The position numbers and the translations under genes are program-made. DNA of 56,965 bases, taken from contig JAKLJI010000013.1 of assembly GCA_023151275.1 (NCBI GenBank), forward strand, positions 1 to 56,965. Direction: 5' to 3'. The DNA comes from Bacteroidia bacterium (GTDB lineage: Bacteria; Bacteroidota; Bacteroidia; UKL13-3). The notes under the pieces were generated by a model. It was not told the origin of the DNA. It did not search any database and saw only the letters and a list, made by a program, of their open reading frames with translations. The stretch's first letter is position 1. Each line of letters starts with the position of its first letter. Below, piece by piece: positions 24,203-32,879 of this stretch.

Positions 24203-26397
24203 TTCAACTTCCTGAGTTCATAAAAATTCCTGCAAAGGGACTCGCAAATAGCTATTCGCAGTTGTTTCTTTCCAACAATCAGTTGGCAGGAATCTTAATT
24301 GCCTTAGCTTCCTTTGTTGACCCCATTGCAGGAATATGTGGCCTTGCCATGGCATTTATTACAAATGTCATGGCTTGGTTATTTCATTTGCCCAACTTGA
24401 AAATTGAAAATGGTAGCCTGGCGTTTAACAGCTTGCTTACCGGACTTTTCCTGGGCCATAGCTACAACCTAAGCGAATACTTGGCTTTAATTTTATTGGC
24501 TGGAAGTTTTTTGAGTCTCATTCTAACAGTGAACACAGAGGCCATTTTAGCCAAGCATAATCTTCCGTATTTAAGCGTTCCATTCCTTCTAAGCGTCTGG
24601 CTTTTAAAGCTCTCAACAGACAATATCAGTAATCTCGATCCCAATTCTACCCAGATTTTTGTTTTCAATCATGTGCTTCGAATTAGCGGAGAGGGAGGAT
24701 TGTTTACCTATCAGTTTTTAGAAAATCTTCCTCTTCCCATTTGGGTAAGTTCCTACTTAAAATCACTTGGTGCTGTGCTTTTTCAATACAGTACCCTTTC
24801 CGGTTTGGTAATAGCTTTGGCCTTGATTATACATTCTCGCATTGCATTTAGTTTATCGCTGATTGGATTTATTACAGGCTACGCATTTTACCAAATGATG
24901 GGTGCAGACATGAACGACCTAACCTTTGGCTTTATAGGTTTTAACTTTATTTTGACGGCTCTTGCGCTTGGAGGATTTTTCCTAATTCCCAGCGCATCAA
25001 GTTACTTTCTTGTCATTGTTTTAACCCCTGCGATTGCATTAATTGGAATTGCATCTGAAAGCGTACTTGCAAAATTTGGATTACCACTGCTGTCTTTGCC
25101 ATTCAATGCGGGAGTTATTTTATTCTTATACTTTTTGTATTTCAGAACCAAAAGCAAACATCTCTTACTAACACCGGTCCAACTGGTTTCACCAGAAAAA
25201 AACTTATACCGTTACCTCAATCAAAAGGGCAGATTCGGAAATGAACAAGCTATAAAATTGAGTCTGCCAATCGTAGGAACCTGGCGCATTTCGCAAGGTC
25301 ATGCCGGGAAAATTACCCATTTAGACGATTGGCAATATGCCTGGGATTTTGATTTAACCGATGACGAAAACAGGACCTATCGTCTTCCGGGTTTCTCTCC
25401 CGAGGACTATTTCTGCTACGGCCTTCCTGTGGTTGCTCCGGCACTTGGTCAAGTTGTGAAAGTGGTAGATGGCATTCACGACAATGAAATCAATAAAGTG
25501 AACCTTGGCCAAAATTGGGGGAACACTATTGTTATTCAACACAGCCCTACTTTGTTCAGCAAATTAAGCCACCTCAAATCGGGTAGCATAAGGGTAGCTG
25601 AAGGAGAATGGGTTGCTAAAGGACAAACCCTGGCTTTGGTTGGAAATAGTGGTCGCTCCCCCGAACCTCATCTTCATTTTCAATTGCAAGCAACTCCCTA
25701 TATTGGTTCAAAAACACTCAACATTCCCTTAAGCAATTTTATGGTTAAAGTTGATAAGGGCTTTCAATTTGTTACCCAAGGCATTCCAGAAGAAAATGCG
25801 CTTGTATGCAATCCAATTTCGAATCAAACCCTTGCCGAAGCCTTGAATTTCCTCCCAGGAAAGAAATTAGTTTGGAACAAAAATGGAGCAAAATCGAAAG
25901 GACTTGAGGTTTGGGAAGTCTTTACAGATGCCTACAATCAAACCTATTTCCACGACGCCAAGAACAATGCTACACTCTATTTCCAGAATAAAAACGGATT
26001 ATTTGAATCCAGAACATTTTACGGAAATAAAAATACGCTTCTCTTTCAATTTCATTTGTGCAGTCAACAAATACTTCAATCCTGGTATCCTGATTTGGAA
26101 TTGAAAAACGAAGTTGAAATCAGCAGTTTATTCAATCCAACTGAACTTTTTCTTCAAGATTGGGTGGCCCCCTTCTTTAGGTTCTTAAAAACCGAGTACC
26201 GTATCAACTATGCGTTTAACGACAACGATATTACCCAAAGTAAGATCATTTTAAAAGGCGAATTGCGTTCAACTCGATTGGGCATTTTCCATTCTTCAAG
26301 CCAGTTTGAACTTGAATTCTTCAATAAGCAATTGGTAGCCTTCCGATTTGAAAGCAAACGAGAAAAACTGGAGGCGACATGCTCGGAAAACGCTTAA
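24199..26397 (+). CDS. Urea-transporter-like channel fused to M23 peptidase-like domain
   Basis: A 732-residue fusion. Residues 1-315 form two membrane halves, each with the urea-transporter pattern: DPIAGICGLAMA and GSLAFNSLLTGLFLG in the first, SRIAFSLSLIGFITGYAF and DLTFGFIGFNFILTALALGG in the second. Residues 355-530 are an M23 (LytM) peptidase-like domain with VAPALGQVV, WGNTIVIQH, SHLKSG (H458) and PEPHLHF (H491, H493). The first zinc position, normally His four residues before Asp383, is Gln379 here; the nearest His is H374. The last 200 residues are unrecognised. ATG overlaps the decarboxylase stop (ATGA). It may carry a small amine or amide product and act at the cell wall. Confidence 0.82.
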   Translation: MIQLPEFIKIPAKGLANSYSQLFLSNNQLAGILIALASFVDPIAGICGLAMAFITNVMAWLFHLPNLKIENGSLAFNSLLTGLFLGHSYNLSEYLALILLAGSFLSLILTVNTEAILAKHNLPYLSVPFLLSVWLLKLSTDNISNLDPNSTQIFVFNHVLRISGEGGLFTYQFLENLPLPIWVSSYLKSLGAVLFQYSTLSGLVIALALIIHSRIAFSLSLIGFITGYAFYQMMGADMNDLTFGFIGFNFILTALALGGFFLIPSASSYFLVIVLTPAIALIGIASESVLAKFGLPLLSLPFNAGVILFLYFLYFRTKSKHLLLTPVQLVSPEKNLYRYLNQKGRFGNEQAIKLSLPIVGTWRISQGHAGKITHLDDWQYAWDFDLTDDENRTYRLPGFSPEDYFCYGLPVVAPALGQVVKVVDGIHDNEINKVNLGQNWGNTIVIQHSPTLFSKLSHLKSGSIRVAEGEWVAKGQTLALVGNSGRSPEPHLHFQLQATPYIGSKTLNIPLSNFMVKVDKGFQFVTQGIPEENALVCNPISNQTLAEALNFLPGKKLVWNKNGAKSKGLEVWEVFTDAYNQTYFHDAKNNATLYFQNKNGLFESRTFYGNKNTLLFQFHLCSQQILQSWYPDLELKNEVEISSLFNPTELFLQDWVAPFFRFLKTEYRINYAFNDNDITQSKIILKGELRSTRLGIFHSSSQFELEFFNKQLVAFRFESKREKLEATCSENA

Positions 26398-27518
26398 TTC
26401 AGCTTGTACTTTTCTTCCTTCTCTCATTTGAATTGCAAGCTCAAGCAATTGAAGATTCAAGCTATCAGTATTACCTGAATGCAAAACACGACGAACAAAT
26501 TGAACTAGGCAAAAGTGCGTTGAAGCAAGGTATAGATTATTATTACCTGCGCTACCGACTTGGAGTTGCCTACATGGGAAAAAGAAACTTCAGGAAAGCT
26601 ATTCAACAGTTCGACAAAGCCTTAAAAATGAACTCGGGCTCATACGAAGCAAAATCAATGATTCGCGATTGTGCATTGGCAGCAGGAATTGAAAAACTTG
26701 AATTGTATTCAAGACCCTTTACCGGTGCAAAAACCGGTTTTATGCAACAGGTTTATCTGGAGTCAGGAATGAAACAAAGCAGCTTCACCGATACAATTGG
26801 GAATCCTGTATTTGGTCAATTGGGCTTGCAGGTTGCGCTAGGCCCTTTTGTTTCATTGTTTGCCGGATATGCCCTTGCCTATCAAAACAACTTAACCCTC
26901 AATTTCAGGCAACATCAGCTGTATTCGCACTTAACTATCAAGCCTGGCATTGCTTGGCAAGTCAGTGCCTTTGGCTCTGGAATGGTAGCCAATGTTGCAC
27001 TGAACCAAAGTGATTCAGTTTTCAATGAATTTTCCGGATTGGCAGGAGTTAGCATTCAAAAATCTAGTGGCAACTGGGAATGGAGTTTAGGTGCCGGCAT
27101 TGGAAACCTAAATAAACTAAGACAAATTCAAGGGGGTCTTACCCTTACCTGGTATCCACTTGGCAATGATTTATTCAACCTCAGATGCATGAACCATTTG
27201 CAGGTTCAAAACGCAAGCCTTACTCCCATTATTTGTCCGTCAACCACAGTTAAACTTTTTAAAAACTGTTGGCTAAAAGCGGAATACTTACGTGCCAATA
27301 GCACAAATGTATGGGAGCAAGATGGCTATATTTTAAACAACAATCCCGACCGGACAATTGATAAATCAACATTACTTCTTACCTACAAGTACGCCTTTTA
27401 CCATGATATTTATTTGGTATCTCAACTAGAAAAAAAAGAAGCGTTGATTGAAGAAACAACAACAAGACCATACACCTTCAGCAACCTCATTGTTGGATAC
27501 ACTTACCGAATTCATTAA
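26379..27518 (+). CDS. Secreted TPR plus outer-membrane beta-barrel protein
   Basis: A 379-residue envelope protein. A signal peptide (LIQLVLFFLLSFELQAQA) precedes a short TPR region (about 35-100, with YRLGVAYMGKRNFRKAIQQFDKAL). From about 115 on, alternating strands with aromatic girdles (LESGMKQSSF, LGLQVALGPFVSLFAGYAL, LLLTYKYAFYHDIYLVSQLE, LIVGYTYRIH at the very C-terminus) indicate an outer-membrane barrel. The start lies inside the previous gene (19-nt overlap), so it is part of the same operon. It could place the operon's product, or a partner, at the outer membrane. Confidence 0.75.
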   Translation: MLGKRLIQLVLFFLLSFELQAQAIEDSSYQYYLNAKHDEQIELGKSALKQGIDYYYLRYRLGVAYMGKRNFRKAIQQFDKALKMNSGSYEAKSMIRDCALAAGIEKLELYSRPFTGAKTGFMQQVYLESGMKQSSFTDTIGNPVFGQLGLQVALGPFVSLFAGYALAYQNNLTLNFRQHQLYSHLTIKPGIAWQVSAFGSGMVANVALNQSDSVFNEFSGLAGVSIQKSSGNWEWSLGAGIGNLNKLRQIQGGLTLTWYPLGNDLFNLRCMNHLQVQNASLTPIICPSTTVKLFKNCWLKAEYLRANSTNVWEQDGYILNNNPDRTIDKSTLLLTYKYAFYHDIYLVSQLEKKEALIEETTTRPYTFSNLIVGYTYRIH

Positions 27519-27531
27519 TTAGAAAAACCAT

Positions 27532-28143
27532 ATGAAAAAATCAATTTTAATGCTGGCCCTACTTGGCCTATTTGCTGCAACTGGATTTGCCCAAACCAAC
27601 AGTCTTGAAACTGCATTCAAAAACTCCTATGCCCATGAAAAAAATGGAGACTACCCAAAAGCAATTAAAGAAATTGTAGCCCATCAAAACGAAAACAGCT
27701 ATGAGATAAACCTTCGTCTTGGCTGGTTGTATTACCTCAACGCTCAGCATGTTGAATCCATAAAACATTACAAAAAAGCAGTTGACTTAATGCCTTACGC
27801 TATTGAACCAAAATTTGGATTGGTTTATCCTCATTCAGCTTTGGGAAATTGGGATGAAGTATTGAACTTGTATCATGCAATCCTGAAAATTGACCCCTCT
27901 AATACCCTAATCAATTACAGAATTGGCTTGATTTATTACAACCGGAAAGAATATCCAAAAGCAATTCCATACCTGCAGAAGGTTGTCAATTTGTATCCCT
28001 TTTCTTACGATGGCTTAAACCTATTAGCATGGGCCCAATATTTAGCCGGAAACACACGTGAGGCTAAACTGCTTTTCAACCGCTGCTTGCTTACCAATCC
28101 GGGTGATGAATCCTCGTTAGGAGGTTTAAAATTGATAAAGTAA
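27532..28143 (+). CDS. Secreted tetratricopeptide-repeat protein
   Basis: A 203-residue periplasmic TPR protein. A clear signal peptide (ILMLALLGLFAATGFAQ) is followed by four or five TPR units between about 30 and 195, for example EINLRLGWLYYLNAQHVESI, INYRIGLIYYNRKEYPKAI and LNLLAWAQYLAGNTREAKLL. TPRs are scaffolds, so it probably links other envelope proteins of this operon. It starts 13 nt after the TPR-barrel gene and overlaps the GSCFA gene by one base (TAATG). The paired TPR genes may be duplicates with different C-termini. Confidence 0.82.
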   Translation: MKKSILMLALLGLFAATGFAQTNSLETAFKNSYAHEKNGDYPKAIKEIVAHQNENSYEINLRLGWLYYLNAQHVESIKHYKKAVDLMPYAIEPKFGLVYPHSALGNWDEVLNLYHAILKIDPSNTLINYRIGLIYYNRKEYPKAIPYLQKVVNLYPFSYDGLNLLAWAQYLAGNTREAKLLFNRCLLTNPGDESSLGGLKLIK

Positions 28144-29096
28144 TGCAATTCAAATCGGAATTTGTAATCCCCTTTTCTCAGTATCCGGTGAGGAAAGGGG
28201 ATCAATTTTTTCTGGCAGGTTCTTGCTTTGCGGAGCACCTATTTAAGGGATTAAAAAACTGGCGATTCCCTGCCAGAGGGCTATCCAATGGCATTCTATT
28301 TAATCCCTTGAGTATAGCAAATGCTTTCAGAGATTTACTTGAGCAAAATCCAATAGAAGCTGATGACTTGATTGAGGAGGATGGAATTTTCCTATCCCGG
28401 TTCCATCACGGGGCTGTTTACGATACCCAAAAGGAAAGACTTCTCGAAAGGACAAAATGCCTTCAACAAGAGGACCTCGCGTTTTTGAAATCCGCAAAAT
28501 TTCTAATTGTATCGTTTGGTACAGCAAAGGCTTGGAAGCATGTGCATAGAAACTACATCGTAGCCAATTGCCACAAAGAAGCGGCCTCCAACTTTAGCAG
28601 TTACCGTTTATCTGTTGCTGATATTGTTGCAGCCTGGAAAAGCGTTTTGGACAAATTATTCAGCATAAATCCAGGTATTCAAGTGGTGTTTACGGTAAGT
28701 CCCGTAAAATACCTGAAAGAGGGGTTTCACGAAAACAACCTAAGTAAATCTACGCTGTTGTTGGCAACCGAACAATTGTGTGCCAGCTATCCTTCTTGCA
28801 ACTACTTTCCATCCTATGAAATTGTATTGGATGAATTAAGGGATTATCGATTTTTTGAAACTGATTTTGCCCATCCAACCCAGCAAGCAATCAACTACGT
28901 TTTGCACAAATTCAGAGAGTCCTGGTTTGAACCTGAAACAAGTGAAATGATACAACAGCTTGAACAGCTTCAGAAAAGGGAAAGTCACCGCTTTTTGCAT
29001 CCAGAGGCCCATTCAGCGGTGAAGTTTATTGAAGACACGCAGAAGATGAGAAGAGAATTGGAGTTAAAGTATCCTTTTCAGGATTGGACTTATTGA
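28143..29096 (+). CDS. GSCFA-domain SGNH-hydrolase-like protein
   Basis: A 317-residue protein of the GSCFA family. The naming motif AGSCFAE (about 25-31) holds the likely nucleophile Ser, and ILFNPLSIANAF, FGTAKAW, FTVSPVKYL and the terminal DYRFFETDFAHPTQQAI (Asp...His dyad) follow in family order. Such proteins are thought to be SGNH esterases or acyltransferases; substrates are unknown. No signal peptide is apparent, so it may act in the cytoplasm. It closes the operon that begins at 21527 and its end overlaps the convergent DsbA-like gene by 7 nt. Confidence 0.88.
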   Translation: MQFKSEFVIPFSQYPVRKGDQFFLAGSCFAEHLFKGLKNWRFPARGLSNGILFNPLSIANAFRDLLEQNPIEADDLIEEDGIFLSRFHHGAVYDTQKERLLERTKCLQQEDLAFLKSAKFLIVSFGTAKAWKHVHRNYIVANCHKEAASNFSSYRLSVADIVAAWKSVLDKLFSINPGIQVVFTVSPVKYLKEGFHENNLSKSTLLLATEQLCASYPSCNYFPSYEIVLDELRDYRFFETDFAHPTQQAINYVLHKFRESWFEPETSEMIQQLEQLQKRESHRFLHPEAHSAVKFIEDTQKMRRELELKYPFQDWTY

Positions 29097-29809
29097 ATGG
29101 TCTTTACCTTTTCAAGCAATTCAAACAATTCATTTTCAGGAACAAATCCATTAGAAACCAAATAGTATTTTCCTTGAATTAATGCCAAGACAGCAGGGTA
29201 TCCAGAAACGCCCAACTTTTTGGCTGATTCAAATACCTCAAAGGCCTTTTTCTTGAAATCTTCTGAAGCTAAACCGGCATAGAAAACGGATTCAGACAAA
29301 TCCATTTTTTGCAAAAGCTCTTTGTACACAGTTGAATCAGAAAGATTCTTCCCACCAATAAAATGCAATTTCTGCATTTCGGATGCAAAAGCAATAGCTT
29401 TTGAACTATCCATGCTCTTTACTACTTCAAGTGCAATGGAGGGCAATACCGATGAGGTATATAAGCTTTTATCTTTGAGTTGATCCAGATAGGGCTGTCC
29501 AAATTTCACACCCGAATAGCTTTCAACTCTGCCGTAAGCAGATAAAATATAGTCGGCAAAATCACCAATTGGTCCTTCCCGCTCACCTACTACCATGCCA
29601 CCTGAGATGATTTCAAAATCAAGAGAATCTCCAAACTGCTGCTCAGCATTTCGGATTACACCACTAAACCCAAAGCACCAACCGCACATGGGATCAAACA
29701 CATATATTATTTTTGGCTTCGACATAACTTGAAAAGTTGAAAGACTTATTACCAATAGAAACAAGAACCGGATGATTACGTTTTTCTTCATCTTACTTCC
29801 GCTATTCAT
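29090..29809 (-). CDS. DsbA-family thiol-disulfide protein (FrnE-like)
   Basis: A 239-residue exported protein. MKKNVIIRFLFLLVISL is a signal sequence starting at the second Met (29791); the first ATG at 29809 adds six residues. The thioredoxin-fold active site is CGWC in DPMCGWCFGF (about 42-45), with the cis-Pro loop GVSGYPAVLAL (about 204). The helical insertion contains FADYILSAYG and LPSIALEVVKSM. It is related to the DsbA/FrnE-like protein at 3888-4904, but is shorter and lacks the lipobox. It lies at the end of a minus-strand run with a small membrane protein and lipA. Confidence 0.85.
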   Translation of the reverse strand: MNSGSKMKKNVIIRFLFLLVISLSTFQVMSKPKIIYVFDPMCGWCFGFSGVIRNAEQQFGDSLDFEIISGGMVVGEREGPIGDFADYILSAYGRVESYSGVKFGQPYLDQLKDKSLYTSSVLPSIALEVVKSMDSSKAIAFASEMQKLHFIGGKNLSDSTVYKELLQKMDLSESVFYAGLASEDFKKKAFEVFESAKKLGVSGYPAVLALIQGKYYLVSNGFVPENELFELLEKVKTIQ

Positions 29810-29841
29810 GAATGGGGATTCAACCCCGTAAAAACCTTAAA

Positions 29842-30264
29842 TTAAGACTTTTGAAAGGGATGCAACTTGGGCAAAAAATAAAGGGGCAATCCACCTGCAA
29901 TTAAATGCATAGGAATAACCAGCCACCTAAAATTTGCTGGTGCAGGTGTTCCATCCGGTAATACCGATTCAAATGCTGGAAAATTTGAGAAAAACAAAAA
30001 GGCTATTCCTAAAATTAAAAACAACAAATAACCTCTGGAAAATCCTCTTACAAGGAGATAATAAACAAATCCTGAGAATAGAATTGGCAAAATACTTGAA
30101 AGCACAACAGCTACAGGAAAGCCCTTTGGCAAATGAGAAATTCTCAATAGATCTTTGCCTAAAAAAAGCCAGGCAATATTGAGCAAGGCTGCCCAAAAAC
30201 CGAGTTTCAGTGCTGTGAATAACACTGAAAAAAGCTTCAACTCTTTTCCCATAATTGATTTCAA
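29842..30264 (-). CDS. Small four-helix membrane protein, DUF6069-like
   Basis: A 140-residue integral membrane protein with four hydrophobic helices (about 16-38, 50-72, 78-92, 116-130). The loop SVLPDGTPAPANFRWLVIPMHLIAGGLPLYFL resembles the DUF6069 pattern; the assignment is from memory and moderate. Function is unknown. It sits six nt after the response-regulator gene and 32 nt before the DsbA-like gene. Confidence 0.6.
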   Translation of the reverse strand: MKSIMGKELKLFSVLFTALKLGFWAALLNIAWLFLGKDLLRISHLPKGFPVAVVLSSILPILFSGFVYYLLVRGFSRGYLLFLILGIAFLFFSNFPAFESVLPDGTPAPANFRWLVIPMHLIAGGLPLYFLPKLHPFQKS

Positions 30265-30270
30265 CCCAGC

Positions 30271-30678
30271 CTATAGGCCCTTAAAGATTTCTTCTAATTT
30301 TTCACGATTCAAGGGTTTTGAAATAAACCCTTTTACAGAAGGATAGGATTTGGATTTAGCCAGATCAAAAGGATCGATGGAAGAGGTGAACATAAAGACT
30401 TTAAATCCAAAACCTCTTTTTTCGTAGTCCTCTAAAAAATCCCATCCTGAATATTCGGGCATATTGATATCCAACAAAATAATCAATGGAAGTTCAGTTG
30501 ACCTTATGCCCAGGTATTCAATGGCTTTTCTACCATCCAAAAATGAATTTACCTGATAATCCGGATGACTGAGAGTAATCGTTTTTTTTGCCAGGAAAAT
30601 GGTAATTGAATCATCGTCCACTACCAACACCTCAACAGGAGCTGAATTTAAGTTAGACAATGTTTCCGGGTTAGACAT
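30271..30678 (-). CDS. Stand-alone response-regulator receiver protein
   Basis: A 135-residue single REC domain. The acidic pair DDDS near residue 20-23, the phospho-acceptor Asp in LLDINMPEYSGWDF (about 69), the Ser/Thr in FTSSIDPF and the Lys in FISKPLNREKL are all in place. It has no output domain, so it acts by protein contact, like CheY or relay regulators. No kinase is adjacent; the kinase cluster at 44671-47839 has its own regulator. It starts 39 nt after lipA on the same strand. Confidence 0.88.
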   Translation of the reverse strand: MSNPETLSNLNSAPVEVLVVDDDSITIFLAKKTITLSHPDYQVNSFLDGRKAIEYLGIRSTELPLIILLDINMPEYSGWDFLEDYEKRGFGFKVFMFTSSIDPFDLAKSKSYPSVKGFISKPLNREKLEEIFKGL

Positions 30679-30717
30679 CTAGACAAATATGAGAAAAAAT
30701 ACCTTAATTTTTTATGA

Positions 30718-31584
30718 TTAAATATGCCTTTCTGCATGGTAAGAACTTCTTACTAAAGCACCGGATTCAACGTACTTAAATCCTTTTTCAAGTCCGGCAA
30801 CCTTGTAATAGTCAAACTGTTCAGGTGTAATAAACTCCTCAACATTCAGGTGCATTTTGGTGGGTTGAAGGTATTGACCTAATGTTAACACATCGCAACC
30901 ATGGGCCACCAAATCATCCATTATTTCTAAAACCTCGGCTTCAGTTTCACCCAAACCAAGCATGATTCCACTTTTTGTTCTGCGCCCTCTCTCCTTGGTA
31001 AGTTTAATTTGTTCGAGACTTCTTTCATATTTGGCTTGAGGCCTAACGCGTCTGTATAGACGTTTTACCGTCTCCATGTTGTGAGAAACCACCTCAGGTT
31101 TTTCATCAATTACTTGGTAAAGCAAATCCCAACGCCTTTGAAAATCGGGAATTAAGGTTTCCATGGTTGTACCCGGACTTTCTTGCTTAATCAAACGAAT
31201 GGTATCAGCCCAAACTTTTGCACCTTTATCCGGAAGTTCATCTCGATTTACTGAAGTTATTACAGCATGCTTAACATTCATGAGTTTCACAGCCTGCGCA
31301 ACACGTTCTGGTTCCTCCAAATCGTAATTGTGCGCTCTTCCTGTAGCAACCGCGCAAAAGGAGCAAGACCTGGTGCAGGTATTACCCAAAATCATAAAAG
31401 TTGCGGTTCCTTCTCCCCAACATTCGCCCATATTTGGACAATTGCCACTTTCACAAATGGTATGAAGTTTATAATGATCGACCAGTTGCCTTACCCGACG
31501 GTAATTTTCACCGGTTGGTAATTTTACTTTAAGCCAAGATGGCTTTTTAACTTTTTCCTCTCCAAGAACAGGTAATTCAATCAT
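30718..31584 (-). CDS. lipA: Lipoyl synthase
   Basis: A 288-residue radical SAM enzyme that inserts two sulfurs into protein-bound octanoate to form lipoyl groups for 2-oxoacid dehydrogenases and the glycine cleavage system. Both iron-sulfur clusters are present: the auxiliary cluster motif [13 protein letters not shown] and the SAM motif [33 protein letters not shown] and the terminal SSYHA with the catalytic Ser follow. Standard length. It begins two nt after the stop of the upstream barrel gene. Confidence 0.97.
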   Translation of the reverse strand: MIELPVLGEEKVKKPSWLKVKLPTGENYRRVRQLVDHYKLHTICESGNCPNMGECWGEGTATFMILGNTCTRSCSFCAVATGRAHNYDLEEPERVAQAVKLMNVKHAVITSVNRDELPDKGAKVWADTIRLIKQESPGTTMETLIPDFQRRWDLLYQVIDEKPEVVSHNMETVKRLYRRVRPQAKYERSLEQIKLTKERGRRTKSGIMLGLGETEAEVLEIMDDLVAHGCDVLTLGQYLQPTKMHLNVEEFITPEQFDYYKVAGLEKGFKYVESGALVRSSYHAERHI

Positions 31585-31586
31585 GA

Positions 31587-32336
31587 TTAATTCTTATATC
31601 CCCAATTAAATGCCAGATAAAGACCAAAGTAGCGCTTTTCAGCAGGTTGATTAGCCATTAATGGAAGTCCATCTAAAAAACTATCAACTGTTACACCGGC
31701 TTCTAAACTTTTGGTTTCGTCGGGATATTGACCCCACTCTACCTGAAGCCCGGCTCTGCCATAGGCACCTAATTTTACTTTGGTTTCACCAACGCCTGCA
31801 AATATGGATGAATTCCCGTAAATCCTGAATATATCGGTATGCTTTACCGGATCATATTTTTCAGAAACTAAATAACCATTTGGGGTTCCATCGGCATAGG
31901 GGTAAAACACATCCAAATAAACCGGCTTTAAAAAAGCAGTACTTAAGCCAACCGTGTAAACAAAATTCAAACCAATTGCATTCTTATAAGGTCTCTCGGT
32001 GATGGTGATTGTTTGGCCAATTCCATTCCTAAAAAAAAAGGCCAAATTCAACCGACCAAAAGAATATTGACTAGGTTGCTCCGTAAATCCACTTCGTTTA
32101 ACTTCTTTGGGATGCTTCAAACGCAATAATTCGGATTCAAAATGATTGAAAACGCGCGCCGTCTTGTGCCAACCATACCTAAACTGTGCTCCACCCATGC
32201 GAAACGAGTTGAGATTCACCCCAAACTGATAGTGTTGCAGGTACATCAACTGAGGCTCAGTAATGGGTGCATTTTGAGCCCAAGCTGTTGGAAGTGTTAA
32301 AACACCAAGGAGAATATGGAGTAGAATGCGTCTCAA
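31587..32336 (-). CDS. Outer-membrane beta-barrel protein of unknown function
   Basis: A 249-residue exported protein. The signal peptide ([17 protein letters not shown]) is followed by alternating strands such as [36 protein letters not shown] and the terminal [14 protein letters not shown], whose last aromatic residues fit a barrel C-terminus. The loop between [19 protein letters not shown] and [15 protein letters not shown] suggests an intrinsic small barrel of 8-10 strands. It shares a transcript with lipA (2-nt gap) but has no obvious functional link to it. It is divergent from the OsmC gene by 28 nt. Confidence 0.72.
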   Translation of the reverse strand: MRRILLHILLGVLTLPTAWAQNAPITEPQLMYLQHYQFGVNLNSFRMGGAQFRYGWHKTARVFNHFESELLRLKHPKEVKRSGFTEQPSQYSFGRLNLAFFFRNGIGQTITITERPYKNAIGLNFVYTVGLSTAFLKPVYLDVFYPYADGTPNGYLVSEKYDPVKHTDIFRIYGNSSIFAGVGETKVKLGAYGRAGLQVEWGQYPDETKSLEAGVTVDSFLDGLPLMANQPAEKRYFGLYLAFNWGYKN

Positions 32337-32364
32337 TGCTTATTTTCGCTTAAATACCTAACGA

Positions 32365-32781
32365 ATGTACACAACAGAATTAATATATCAAGGCGCTTTG
32401 CGCTGCAATGCTACCCATGTAAGATCGGGAATTCAAATTGAAACTGATGCACCCATTGACAACAATGGCAAGGGCGAAAGGTTTTCTCCTACAGACTTGG
32501 TTGCTGCGGCTTTGGGCTCCTGCATGCTCACTGTTATGGGAATTGAAGCCGAAAAACATCAAATCGACCTAAGCGGTAGCAGTATAAAATTAACCAAAGT
32601 AATGGGAATTGGACCACGTAGAATTGTGGCCTTGAAAGGTGAATTACAGGTTTTTCATAGCGCTTGTTCGCCGGAGCAAATTAAACTACTGAAGCAAACT
32701 GCGCTCAATTGTCCTGTAGCAAAGAGCATTCATCCGGATATCCGCCAGGAAATCGAGCTGAATTTTATTTTAAAAGGCTAG
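32365..32781 (+). CDS. OsmC/Ohr-family peroxidase-like protein
   Basis: A 138-residue cytoplasmic thiol peroxidase-type protein, usually protecting against organic hydroperoxides. The two redox cysteines of the family are in AALGSCMLTVMGI (about Cys52) and ALNCPVAKSIHP (about Cys116). The start MYTTELIYQGALRC follows the OsmC pattern, and length is standard. Its promoter must lie in the 28-nt gap to the divergent barrel gene or inside that gene. Confidence 0.9.
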   Translation: MYTTELIYQGALRCNATHVRSGIQIETDAPIDNNGKGERFSPTDLVAAALGSCMLTVMGIEAEKHQIDLSGSSIKLTKVMGIGPRRIVALKGELQVFHSACSPEQIKLLKQTALNCPVAKSIHPDIRQEIELNFILKG

Positions 32782-32879
32782 TCAGACTCCCCAAATTCAA
32801 GTGAAATTTAGGGCAGCTTCCTTTGCAGGAACTTAAACTGAACAAAGCGATTACTGCGGCACCAACTAATATCTTTTTC

